A DNA stretch of 6,203 nucleotides from Armatimonadota bacterium (GTDB lineage: Bacteria; Armatimonadota; Armatimonadia; Armatimonadales; Armatimonadaceae): the NCBI GenBank assembly GCA_030833025.1, contig JAURHZ010000141.1, positions 1-6,203 on the forward strand, given 5' to 3'. The first letter of the stretch is position 1. Each line of letters begins with the position of its first letter. Shown here in pieces: positions 1 through 6,162 of this stretch. Position numbers and translations under genes: made by a program. Below the pieces are notes generated by a model. It had not been told where the DNA came from. It made no database searches and was given only the letters and a program-made list of their open reading frames with translations.

Positions 1-2
1 CC

Positions 3-71
3 ATTGCATTCGATACACATATCCTTTTCTTGACTGTTTGGGCTGTTATTGGCGGCAGGGGGGCTAAATAA
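3..71 (+). CDS. C-terminal fragment of an upstream membrane protein (partial)
   Basis: Reading in the third frame from the left edge gives 22 open codons ending in AFDTHILFLTVWAVIGG, then RGAK and a TAA stop at 69-71. The fragment is hydrophobic with a short basic tail, like the last transmembrane helix of an integral membrane protein. The stop shares its final A with the ATG of the next gene (TAATG), the classic signature of translational coupling in an operon. The other two forward frames give less protein-like translations with Cys and aromatic residues out of keeping with the neighbours. Family and function cannot be read from so short a tail. Given the exosortase downstream, another envelope or polysaccharide protein is an inference only. 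Confidence 0.55.
   Translation: MAFDTHILFLTVWAVIGGRGAK
57..63 (+). promoter_or_regulatory. Strong Shine-Dalgarno for the 569-residue membrane protein
   Basis: The purine run AGGGGGG lies 7 bases before the ATG at 71, a good spacing for a ribosome binding site. It sits inside the last codons of the upstream gene, and it supports ATG 71 rather than the in-frame ATG at 89 as the start. Confidence 0.6.
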
Positions 72-1780
72 TGCTGCACCGAGCCAAAATGACGATGCTA
101 ACCGGGTGGGTTTTCTGCCTTGTCGCGGCGATCGTGACACTTTTCAATATCGTTCGCTTTAGCGGGCTTGAGCCACAATCGCACGGGGCCCTAGAACGCA
201 CCGTGATCGTGCAGTCCTCCGGCGGCACCGATGTTCTGACGGCTCCATTCGCATACCCGATGTCTATTGCATCCACACATGGTGATAACCGTTTCTTAAA
301 TCGCTCACAACCGCTCTTGCCGCTTGCTGTAACGGGGGGATTTCATCGCTTAGTACAGCTTGTTTCCAACCGACCAGTGACCGTTGCGGCAGGACTCGCA
401 ACCTTTCTTAGCTTTGTCATCCTGGGTTGGATTGTGCACCTCATTACGCGTGAGCTGCAGCTCGCGGCATCTGCGGGATGGGCTGTTGGAGCGCTGCTGG
501 TCGCCCTTCAGATACTGCAACCCGTCAATGACTATCCACCAGGCCTGCTTGCAGCTATCGAACTCGCGCTTATCGCACGCTTCCGCCTCCTACCAAGCAC
601 GTTTGCACATGAAAGTCGCCGGCAGTTCATTCTCTGCTGGGCTGGCTTTGTGGTCTCAGTCCTTCTGCTGCCGTGGACGATTGAATTTGGTTGGTTTATC
701 TCCCTCATGATCGGCCTCAGTGCATTGATCGGAAACCGACCTGAGATCTGGCGCTGGTCTGTTTTGACATCTGGAATCGCCGCTGTCGTTACGTACTTTG
801 CATGGCACGACACGGTGGCATATGTGTGGTGGTACCGGGATGCGGTGATTACTGGTCTCGCGCGTGGCACCGATGCGCCAATCATTGCGCTTGGTTCCAC
901 AAGTCATGGAAGTCTTGCAGGCAAGCTCGCGGGAATCTTCTCTCTGCCAGGTATTTTGCTGCAGCTACAGGGAATTGTCCTAAGTGTTGATATCGCATCC
1001 TTGGTGGCATTCGGTCTGATCGGGGCGTTTGCAGTTGTTGCGATGTTCGTGCGATTTGAGCATTTTGAGGTTGCGCGGGCACGTAATGTTGTGTGTTTGA
1101 TGTTCATCGTGACGATGGCGGTAGGAGCAATCGTCCTCCGTCCCGAGGAACTTGTTCAGCTGCTAACGGCACAGGTTCCGGTTGTTGCATTGTTTGGGAT
1201 GGGCCTCTGGAGCACTGTTCTGCTCCGCCGCGCCTGGGCAGCTCCACATATGGTCGCCGCTGCTGGCTCGGTCGGTCTTCTCCTAATACTAGCGCTGACC
1301 ATGCGAACATCCGCCGGACAGACAACCCTGCCAATCGCTGGCCTTCGGGATGCTCTGAAGCAGGCACCGACCGTTCTCCCAGCAAGCGGTGTTCCGCGCT
1401 TGGCGATCAGCAGCGAACCGGCAACACTGGCACACATCAATGGTGGTCATGTCATCGGATTGCCGAAAACAAGGGCAGACTGGGATGCATTAAATGTCAT
1501 CCTTCCGCTCGCCGATGCGCCGATTGTGCTAACAAGTGCGACGCTTGAGCGCGGCAAAGATGATCCTTGGTATCAGCTGTACGCAGGTGTCGACCATATA
1601 TGGCGAGCTATGGACGGGATGTCGGCTGAGGATGCAAGGCTCCTTAGAAGCGGTTTTCAAGTGCGTATTCCACCGGAATTGGACCCCATACTAAAGACCT
1701 ATCGTGCCGAAACTGTTGAGTTTCGGAAGGATTGCGGCACTGTAATCGTATTGTCACCACCAGCAATCGCAACCCGATAA
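71..1780 (+). CDS. Multi-spanning membrane protein, possible GT-C-type glycosyltransferase
   Basis: This is a 569-residue integral membrane protein that I do not recognise by name. A signal-anchor-like helix (about residues 10-30) is followed by an external loop (31-102). About ten or eleven further hydrophobic segments follow, roughly 103-127, 134-150, 158-173, 186-203, 206-221, 228-245, 285-305, 308-327, 340-356, 365-385 and 394-412. A soluble, probably periplasmic domain (413-569) ends the protein. The layout resembles GT-C lipid-linked-sugar transferases (PMT/ArnT/GT39-like). The first loop carries an acidic stretch followed by a PLLP motif (GDNRFLN, D72; PLLP 81-84), and a YPPGLLAA segment (155-162) precedes a helix, as is common in that fold. 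This is architecture only; no diagnostic family motif is certain. It overlaps the upstream gene by one base and lies 38 bases before an exosortase gene, which suggests a role in exopolysaccharide or surface-glycan assembly. Alternatives are an O-antigen ligase-like or simply uncharacterised membrane protein. Confidence 0.85.
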   Translation: MLHRAKMTMLTGWVFCLVAAIVTLFNIVRFSGLEPQSHGALERTVIVQSSGGTDVLTAPFAYPMSIASTHGDNRFLNRSQPLLPLAVTGGFHRLVQLVSNRPVTVAAGLATFLSFVILGWIVHLITRELQLAASAGWAVGALLVALQILQPVNDYPPGLLAAIELALIARFRLLPSTFAHESRRQFILCWAGFVVSVLLLPWTIEFGWFISLMIGLSALIGNRPEIWRWSVLTSGIAAVVTYFAWHDTVAYVWWYRDAVITGLARGTDAPIIALGSTSHGSLAGKLAGIFSLPGILLQLQGIVLSVDIASLVAFGLIGAFAVVAMFVRFEHFEVARARNVVCLMFIVTMAVGAIVLRPEELVQLLTAQVPVVALFGMGLWSTVLLRRAWAAPHMVAAAGSVGLLLILALTMRTSAGQTTLPIAGLRDALKQAPTVLPASGVPRLAISSEPATLAHINGGHVIGLPKTRADWDALNVILPLADAPIVLTSATLERGKDDPWYQLYAGVDHIWRAMDGMSAEDARLLRSGFQVRIPPELDPILKTYRAETVEFRKDCGTVIVLSPPAIATR

Positions 1781-1818
1781 CCTCCTGCAACCCGTGTGCC
1801 CGGGCTGTAACATAGGGC

Positions 1819-3441
1819 ATGCCGAAAATTGCAGGTGCGCTGCCAAAGTGGGTTCCCTTCGTCATCGCCATCGCATTTCTGGTGCTGTATGTCCCAGTCT
1901 TCGTCTCATTTTTGATACCGCGCTGGCTCACGGATGAGTCGGTTACGCATGGCTGGCTGGTTATCCCGATTGCTGCGACCGTGGTTTGGTACAAGCGGGC
2001 AGAGCTGGCATCATTGCCAGTCATTCCTGATTTTCGAGGCGCGTTGCTGGTTGGCCTTGCCATCCTGCTGCACTTGACAGAGAAAGTCCTCGACCTAAAC
2101 GGACCATCCCCGATTTCGATTCCTATCTACGTGGCCGGTGCGGTGCTCTGGATTGCCGGCTGGCGCTGGCTAAAGGCGCTGTCGTTCCCGATCGCGTATC
2201 TGTTCTTCATGGTGCCAGTGCCAGGTGGACTGACCCAGGTGGTGTCGTTTCCGCTCCGTAAGCTGGCCACCGATGGCTCGAAGCTCATCGCTGGAAAACT
2301 TGGTGTTGAGATCTATGGTGCTGGTATGAACCTCGAGTTTATGCAGCCTAGAGGCATCGAGTACATCAGGATTATTGTGGCAGACCCGTGTTCTGGCTTG
2401 CATTCCCTGATGGCTATCAAAGCCCTTCACGCAATTACCGCATACATCTCGCGCCTGCGTACGCCATGGAAGTGGGTTTTATTCTTTCTGGCGCTTCCGA
2501 TTACGCTTGCGGCAAACATTTGCCGGATGACGCTGATCATTCTCGTTTGCGCTTTTGTCGACAAAAAGTTTGGCCTGACGCTGTTCCACGACTACAGCCC
2601 GTACGTCCTTTTCCTCTTTGTTTTCCTGATTCTGATTGGTATCGGGCAGCTGATGGAGCGCTGGACTGGCGGTAACAAATGGTGGAAGGCTCGCAAAGCT
2701 GCCGGAGAATTTACCTATGGGCCAGCGGCGATTTTGTCTGCGGAAACGGGCCAGCGTATCGCGAGATTGGCGGCAGCACTCGCGATTGTGAGCTGCTTTG
2801 CAAGTGGCCTTGCCCTTTGGATTGGCAATCGTCCACCGATTACGGCGGCGAGTGCGGATGTCTCAGCAATCCCTAAGGTGCACCTTGGTTGGAAGTCGCT
2901 GGGTGATATCGAGTCGGATGCCGAGACGATGAAGCAGATTCAGGCCGATTCCTACATTAACCGACGATATGTCAATGCCAAGGGGGACGTAGTTGATCTG
3001 ATGGTGGTTTATCGCCGCTATGGTCGACGTGAGTTTGCCCACCGACCAGATCAGTGCTTCCCGGCAGGTGGCTATATCGGTGTAACGAATAGTGTTGCTG
3101 CATTGCCGTGGGCGGGTAAGGATGTCCCTGCTGTGTATTGGCTGTTCGATGGCCATGCGGTGTTGCGTCCAGATGGCCAGACGGGTGTCCCGATGACAAC
3201 CGTCACATACTTCTTTGCGAGTGCAAACCGTACCGAGCATGACTTTATGCGCCAACAGCTTTGGATGGCTCTTGAGCGTATCTTCCCAAACAAGAATGGC
3301 TGGACATTCTTACGTTTGTCGAGTCCACGGGTGGAGTCGGATCAGCGTGCTCTAGATGCGCAGCGCGCATTTATGGCTGCAATGGAGCAAGAGATTCGCA
3401 AGGTGATCACGACCGATGCGGCTACGGCGGGTGCACTGTAA
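1819..3441 (+). CDS. xrt: Exosortase with fused EpsI-type C-terminal domain
   Basis: This 540-residue polytopic inner-membrane protein belongs to the exosortase/archaeosortase family of sortase-like cysteine transpeptidases. They cleave C-terminal sorting tails (PEP-CTERM type) on exported proteins and often sit beside exopolysaccharide genes. Family marks are DESVTHGWLVIP (39-50), ADPCSGLHSLMA with catalytic C191, ANICRM with N233 and R236, and LFHDYSPY with H257, giving the complete Cys-Arg-His set. About seven or eight helices cover residues 11-280. Another hydrophobic segment (314-337) leads into an EpsI-like extracytoplasmic domain (about 350-510) with HRPDQCFPAGGY (H408, C413), the His/Cys-Gly signature of EpsI proteins. 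The ATG at 1819 is the first possible start because an in-frame TAG lies two codons upstream. Its ribosome binding site is poor (AGGG only one base away), so translation may be weak or coupled. The precise exosortase subclass and its substrates cannot be told, and no PEP-CTERM protein is in the window. Confidence 0.93.
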   Translation: MPKIAGALPKWVPFVIAIAFLVLYVPVFVSFLIPRWLTDESVTHGWLVIPIAATVVWYKRAELASLPVIPDFRGALLVGLAILLHLTEKVLDLNGPSPISIPIYVAGAVLWIAGWRWLKALSFPIAYLFFMVPVPGGLTQVVSFPLRKLATDGSKLIAGKLGVEIYGAGMNLEFMQPRGIEYIRIIVADPCSGLHSLMAIKALHAITAYISRLRTPWKWVLFFLALPITLAANICRMTLIILVCAFVDKKFGLTLFHDYSPYVLFLFVFLILIGIGQLMERWTGGNKWWKARKAAGEFTYGPAAILSAETGQRIARLAAALAIVSCFASGLALWIGNRPPITAASADVSAIPKVHLGWKSLGDIESDAETMKQIQADSYINRRYVNAKGDVVDLMVVYRRYGRREFAHRPDQCFPAGGYIGVTNSVAALPWAGKDVPAVYWLFDGHAVLRPDGQTGVPMTTVTYFFASANRTEHDFMRQQLWMALERIFPNKNGWTFLRLSSPRVESDQRALDAQRAFMAAMEQEIRKVITTDAATAGAL

Positions 3442-4047
3442 ATGATTCGAATAGGTGTGCTGGTCGGTGCAAAGGGGCGTGGCTCCAACCTGATGGCCAT
3501 TTTGAACGCCATCACTGCTGGTACGGTAAGTGGACAGGTTACGGTGGTGATCGGGTCGCTCAAAGGAGCCCCTGCTTTAGATGCGGCATCGAGTGCCGGT
3601 GTGGAAACGGTTGTTGTTGGTACGGCGAACCGCACCGATGACGAATATGGCGCGGTCTTGCTACGTGCAATCACGAAACGTGATGTCGACCTAATCGTCC
3701 TTGCTGGGTATATGCGGCGCCTCCCGGATGCACTTACGACTGCTTTTGCCGGCCGGATTATTAACATCCACCCAAGCTTGTTACCGGCATTCGGTGGGCA
3801 CGGGATGTACGGTCGCAAAGTACACGAAGCGGTCCGTGAGGCTGGTGTTACGGAATCTGGTTGTACCGTACACGTGGTGGACAATGAGTATGACCACGGT
3901 CCTGTGGTTGCACAGCGACGTGTTGATGTCTTGGCTGATGATTCCGTCGATGACATCGCTGCGCGTGTTCTAGGGGCAGAACACAGCCTTCTGGTGGATG
4001 TTCTGGCAGATATCTGTAGTGGAAAGCGATCGCTACCGCTGGTATAG
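3442..4047 (+). CDS. purN: Phosphoribosylglycinamide formyltransferase (GAR transformylase)
   Basis: This cytosolic enzyme of de novo purine synthesis transfers the formyl group of 10-formyltetrahydrofolate to glycinamide ribonucleotide. The 201-residue protein is a single formyltransferase domain. It has the N-terminal phosphate-binding loop GAKGRGSNL (9-17), LAGYMRRLP (87-95), the core INIHPSLLPAFGG (107-119) with catalytic N108 and H110, and VVDNEYDHGPVVAQ (145-158). There D151 matches the catalytic Asp144 of E. coli PurN. Length is slightly short against E. coli (212) because the C-terminal tail is trimmed, but no key residue is missing. The GGHGMYGRKVHEAV loop differs from the proteobacterial form and is closer to types seen in Bacteroidetes-like and other non-proteobacterial lineages. 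The ATG directly follows the exosortase stop (TAAATG, zero gap), and only a weak GGCGGG lies upstream, so translation is probably coupled. No other purine gene is in the window. Confidence 0.96.
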   Translation: MIRIGVLVGAKGRGSNLMAILNAITAGTVSGQVTVVIGSLKGAPALDAASSAGVETVVVGTANRTDDEYGAVLLRAITKRDVDLIVLAGYMRRLPDALTTAFAGRIINIHPSLLPAFGGHGMYGRKVHEAVREAGVTESGCTVHVVDNEYDHGPVVAQRRVDVLADDSVDDIAARVLGAEHSLLVDVLADICSGKRSLPLV

Positions 4048-4065
4048 CATTTTGGTGTGGCAAGT

Positions 4066-4084
4066 AAGTCACTTTTAATGACTT
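4066..4084. other. Weak inverted repeat after purN
   Basis: AAGTCA and TGACTT form a 6-bp perfect inverted repeat around a 7-base AT-rich loop, starting 18 bases after the purN stop. No U-tract follows, and it is short and not GC-rich, so it is not a convincing terminator. It could be a chance palindrome or a small mRNA 3'-end stem. Confidence 0.2.
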
Positions 4085-4116
4085 CGGATGTTTGTCACTT
4101 AGCCCAAAAAAACAAT

Positions 4117-4141
4117 AGCCTCCCAGTTTCCATGGGAGGCT
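4117..4141. terminator. Rho-independent terminator, outer copy (bidirectional)
   Basis: A 9-bp perfect stem (AGCCTCCCA pairing with TGGGAGGCT) closes a 7-base loop GTTTCCA. On the minus strand the stem is followed by a T-rich run ending in seven consecutive Ts (the A run at 4106-4112), a strong terminator for leftward transcription that escapes the inner one. On the plus strand it is followed by TTTCGTTGT, a poorer U-tract, about 70 bases after purN. It probably stops the purN transcript and backs up minE termination. Confidence 0.8.
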
Positions 4142-4164
4142 TTCGTTGTCTAAATGGCTGAACG

Positions 4165-4193
4165 TCAGGAGATTTCAACCTAGCGCACGCGGT
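4165..4193 (-). pseudogene. Fossil of the minE C-terminal codons
   Basis: Read leftward, this piece encodes RVR, stop, VEIS, stop, aligned with RVREVKVS and the stop of intact minE. The Glu codon GAG has become TAG, Lys has become Glu, and Val has become Ile. It has no start and no upstream MinE body, so it cannot encode MinE. It is best read as the coding end of the duplicated segment described for the 86-bp repeat. Confidence 0.6.
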
Positions 4194-4221
4194 AGTTGTT
4201 CTGCGATTCAGTAAGAATCTC

Positions 4222-4307
4222 AAAAACAAAAGCCTCCCAGTTTCCATGGGAGGCTTTCGTTGTGTAAATGGCTGAACGTCAGGAGACTTTAACCTCGCGT
4301 ACGCGGT
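4222..4307. repeat. Inner copy of the 86-bp direct repeat (minE 3' end plus terminator)
   Basis: This is the presumed parental copy. It includes the last codons and stop of intact minE (4279-4307), the 3' untranslated stretch and the minE terminator hairpin. The period to the outer copy is 114 bp, so 28 unrelated bases (4194-4221) separate the two copies. Confidence 0.9.
4229..4257. terminator. Rho-independent terminator of the min operon (inner copy)
   Basis: AAAGCCTCCCA pairs with TGGGAGGCTTT in an 11-bp perfect stem around the loop GTTTCCA. On the minus strand it is followed by TGTTTTTGAG, a usable U-tract, and it starts 21 bases after the minE stop, as expected for the operon terminator. 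The plus-strand side has TTTCGTTGT, so it can also act as a second stop for purN read-through. Confidence 0.85.
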
Positions 4308-4551
4308 GAACAGGGGTGTTCACAACGAGGGCGATGCTGTCTTCGTCACGTTCCATCGAAACGTTAAGAGCCGTGTCATCCAGCTCCAAATACTTCGACA
4401 ATACCTGGATGAGCTCAATCCGAATCTTATCCATGACTTCCGGTGGAATCTTGGATCGATCGGATGCGAGGACAACCCGAAGGCGGTCTTTTGCAACGGA
4501 GCCTGTTTTCTCCGGTTTGCCAAAAATGCGTTCAATCAGATCTGCAAGCAT
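4279..4551 (-). CDS. minE: Cell division topological specificity factor MinE
   Basis: MinE stimulates the MinD ATPase, displaces MinC and drives Min dynamics so that division inhibition is lowest at mid-cell. The 90-residue length is standard (E. coli 88). An amphipathic membrane-binding N-terminus (MLADLIERIFG, 1-11) precedes the MinD-contact segment AKDRLRVVLASDR (20-32), which matches the AKERLQIIVAERR region of E. coli MinE. The topological-specificity domain follows, with the helix IPPEVMDKIRIELIQVLSKYLELDD (35-59) and the strands VSMERDEDSIALVVNTPV (64-81). The ATG at 4551 lies three bases after the minD stop and has an excellent GGAGG at 7 bases. Its last codons lie inside an 86-bp direct repeat whose second copy is degenerate. 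Confidence 0.96.
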   Translation of the reverse strand: MLADLIERIFGKPEKTGSVAKDRLRVVLASDRSKIPPEVMDKIRIELIQVLSKYLELDDTALNVSMERDEDSIALVVNTPVHRVREVKVS

Positions 4552-4554
4552 GGT

Positions 4555-5367
4555 CTAGCCTCCGAACAGCTTCTTGATTTTCGCGAAAATGCCACCCTGC
4601 TTTTCTTCAGCAAGCTGCAGGAATGGAACATCCTCTCCGAGGAGACGGCGGGCGATGTTGCGGTAGGCCTGTCCTGCACGGGATGTATCCGACATCGAGG
4701 CTGGCTCACCAGAGTTGGTACTCGTGATAATTGTCTCATCATCCGGTACGACTCCAAGGAGTAAAACACCCGTGCCAAGAATTTCCTGGACATCCTCAAC
4801 GCCAAGCATTTCACCCTGCTCTACCATCTTCATCCGGATACGGTTGACGATAAGCTTCGCGCCACGCAAGTCCTGGGATTCAAGCAAACCGATAATACGG
4901 TCAGCATCACGGACACTGGACATTTCCGGATTGGTGACAACAATCGCTTCATCAGCACCTGCTGTCGCATTTTTGAAGCCCTGCTCAATACCTGCAGGAC
5001 AGTCAATCAGGATAAAGTTGTAGCCTTCAGCCTTGATATCATCCAGAACCTTTATCATCTGTTCTGGGCTGACTGCGCTTTTATCACGGGTTTGTGCAGC
5101 GGGGAGGAATGCAAGATTCTGGTTCCGCTTGTCCTTGATAAGGGCCTTACGAACTTCGGCACGGCCTTCTACGACATCCACGATGTCATAGACGATACGG
5201 TTTTCGAGTCCAAGTGCGAGATCAAGGTTACGGAGTCCGATGTCGGCATCCACGAGGGCGACACGTTGATCCAGTGCTGCTAGCGCCATGCCGATATTGG
5301 CCGTCGTTGTTGTTTTACCAACGCCACCTTTACCAGAAGTTATAACGATTACACGGGCATTTGCCAT
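4555..5367 (-). CDS. minD: Septum site-determining ATPase MinD
   Basis: MinD is the membrane-associated ParA/MinD-family ATPase that dimerises on ATP, binds the inner membrane and recruits MinC. Starting at ATG 5367 it is 270 residues, the same as E. coli MinD. It has the deviant Walker A SGKGGVGKT (11-19, signature K13 and K18), switch I VDADIGLRNLDL (39-50), switch II IDCPAGIEQG (121-130, D122), and SSVRDADRIIGLLE (150-163). It ends in the amphipathic membrane-targeting helix GGIFAKIKKLFGG (258-270). A longer reading frame begins at TTG 5388, but it adds only MKGSTPN, which overlaps the AAAGGGAG ribosome binding site, so I chose ATG 5367. All functional residues are intact. It is the central gene of the minC-minD-minE operon. 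Confidence 0.97.
   Translation of the reverse strand: MANARVIVITSGKGGVGKTTTTANIGMALAALDQRVALVDADIGLRNLDLALGLENRIVYDIVDVVEGRAEVRKALIKDKRNQNLAFLPAAQTRDKSAVSPEQMIKVLDDIKAEGYNFILIDCPAGIEQGFKNATAGADEAIVVTNPEMSSVRDADRIIGLLESQDLRGAKLIVNRIRMKMVEQGEMLGVEDVQEILGTGVLLLGVVPDDETIITSTNSGEPASMSDTSRAGQAYRNIARRLLGEDVPFLQLAEEKQGGIFAKIKKLFGG
4559..4563 (-). promoter_or_regulatory. minE ribosome binding site inside the minD 3' end
   Basis: On the minus strand GGAGG lies 7 bases before the minE ATG and overlaps the terminal Gly-Gly codons of minD. The placement implies coupled translation of MinD and MinE, which would help hold their ratio. Confidence 0.75.
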
Positions 5368-5457
5368 GTTCGGGGTGCTCCCTTTCAATGAAACCTATAG
5401 AAACAAACTTAACTAATAGCGACAATCAACTGCCGTTTTACAGCGTGTACCCGGTAA
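5368..5457 (-). other. minC-minD intergenic gap
   Basis: This 90-base stretch is AT-richer than the flanking genes and holds only the minD Shine-Dalgarno near its end. A TTGATT and a CTATAG are present on the minus strand, but they are about 23 bases apart, too far for a standard sigma-70 promoter. I see no strong hairpin. It may carry an internal promoter or processing site, but nothing can be called. Confidence 0.4.
5378..5385 (-). promoter_or_regulatory. minD ribosome binding site
   Basis: On the minus strand AAAGGGAG lies 10 bases before ATG 5367. This site decides the minD start, because the in-frame TTG at 5388 would place the Shine-Dalgarno within the coding region. Confidence 0.6.
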
Positions 5458-6162
5458 TTACCACGGGATGATGTCAATGGCGCCACTTTGAACCCTTGCG
5501 CACTCGGCGCCTTTGGTGGCAGCGGTCTTGCCATCCGATTCTGGAGCGCGTGCATAAAGGCTTGCAATACGTAGCTGGGGTGGGCGGAGGCTGCGGGCAA
5601 AGATACGGGATGATTCATCGCCGTTAGCCCCTGCATGTGCAACACCGCGGAGTGTTCCCAGAACGACGATGTCGCCAGCGGCGATCACTTCCGAGCCCGG
5701 GTTGACATCTCCATTGACGATGACAGCGCCATTATGGAGGATGCGCTGGCCACTACGGACGGTATGCGGGATGTAAAGCGCATTGCCCTGTCCAATCTGA
5801 GGAGCCTTTTCGGGCTCTGGAGCCTGCCCAACTGGTGGCATCACTACTGTGGGTAGAACATCGTAAATCGTAAGCGTCAAGCGGTCCGCCGCCGCGCGTG
5901 TTTCAGGGATTTCACTGATGATCGCTGTCGGGAGTATGCCATAGCTATCCTTGAGGACACCGATAATGCTATCAAGTGCATCCGGGAGGACAATACGTGC
6001 GCCAAAATCGATGGTCGCAACGGAGCCTCTCCACAGCTCGAGGTTACGGCCTTGCTCGAGTCGCTCGCGGATTGCCGCAAGCAGCTCATCCAATTCCAAC
6101 GTGTCAGGGAGGGTCACCAGTAGACCATTCCGCCAACCTTTAACTTCTACCAATTCGCGCAC
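5458..6162 (-). CDS. minC: Septum site-determining protein MinC
   Basis: MinC is the division inhibitor that MinD brings to the membrane and that blocks FtsZ assembly away from mid-cell. The 234-residue product (E. coli 231) has an N-terminal FtsZ-inhibiting domain (about 4-102, VEVKGWRNGLLVTLP onward) and a Pro-rich linker (about 104-124). The C-terminal beta-helix domain (about 126-205) mediates dimerisation and MinD binding, with the conserved VRSGQ (135-139), GDIVVLGTLRGVAHAG (163-178) and RIFA (186-189). The tail ending GAIDIIPW resembles the usual MinC end. The start chosen is GTG 6162, five residues before the conserved VEVKG, but it has no well-spaced ribosome binding site: a GAGG lies directly against it. 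The frame is open to the window edge, so a start further upstream is possible. It leads the min operon, and the operon promoter is not visible. Confidence 0.94.
   Translation of the reverse strand: MRELVEVKGWRNGLLVTLPDTLELDELLAAIRERLEQGRNLELWRGSVATIDFGARIVLPDALDSIIGVLKDSYGILPTAIISEIPETRAAADRLTLTIYDVLPTVVMPPVGQAPEPEKAPQIGQGNALYIPHTVRSGQRILHNGAVIVNGDVNPGSEVIAAGDIVVLGTLRGVAHAGANGDESSRIFARSLRPPQLRIASLYARAPESDGKTAATKGAECARVQSGAIDIIPW

Larger units (their letters stand above)
4108..4193. repeat. Outer copy of an 86-bp direct repeat (decayed minE tail plus terminator)
   Basis: This stretch matches 4222-4307 base for base at an offset of 114, with 80 of 86 positions identical by my alignment. The hairpin with its loop, and a 22-base block carrying the minE stop codon, match perfectly. 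The six differences are at 4116, 4150, 4173, 4176, 4182 and 4186. Identity stops abruptly after 4193. The copy lies outside the functional minE gene and appears to be a duplicate of its 3' end. Confidence 0.9.

Noticed and set aside
1093..1548. Forward open frame of 151 codons inside the membrane-protein gene
   Set aside because: It is out of frame with a long hydrophobic coding sequence. Its Cys/Arg/Ser-rich translation has no recognisable domain and no ribosome binding site.
1781..1818. Possible terminator between the membrane protein and exosortase genes
   Set aside because: The short CCCG/CGGG matches do not make a stable hairpin and no T-run follows. The two genes most likely share a transcript.
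3342..3956. Leftward open frame of 204 codons opposite purN
   Set aside because: It is antisense to purN, whose catalytic motifs are intact. The Ser/Thr/Pro/Arg-rich translation is typical of a shadow frame in GC-rich coding DNA.
4117..4255. Two identical palindromes resembling the start of a CRISPR array
   Set aside because: There are only two copies, and the repeat extends over 86 bp into minE coding sequence. The hairpins have U-tracts, which fits terminators, and there are no cas genes.
4306..4764. Forward open frame of 152 codons across minE and the minD 3' end
   Set aside because: It lies entirely antisense to two strongly conserved genes, has a low-complexity, Cys-rich, unstructured-looking translation and matches no family I know. 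It is a shadow of minE/minD codon usage.
5390..5440. Possible sigma-70 promoter (TTGATT and CTATAG, minus strand) ahead of minD
   Set aside because: The spacing between the hexamers is about 23 bases, well outside the usual 16-18, and the match to consensus is weak.
5409..5645. Leftward open frame of 78 codons spanning the minC end and the minC-minD gap
   Set aside because: Most of it overlaps the conserved MinC beta-helix in another frame, and its product shows no family features.
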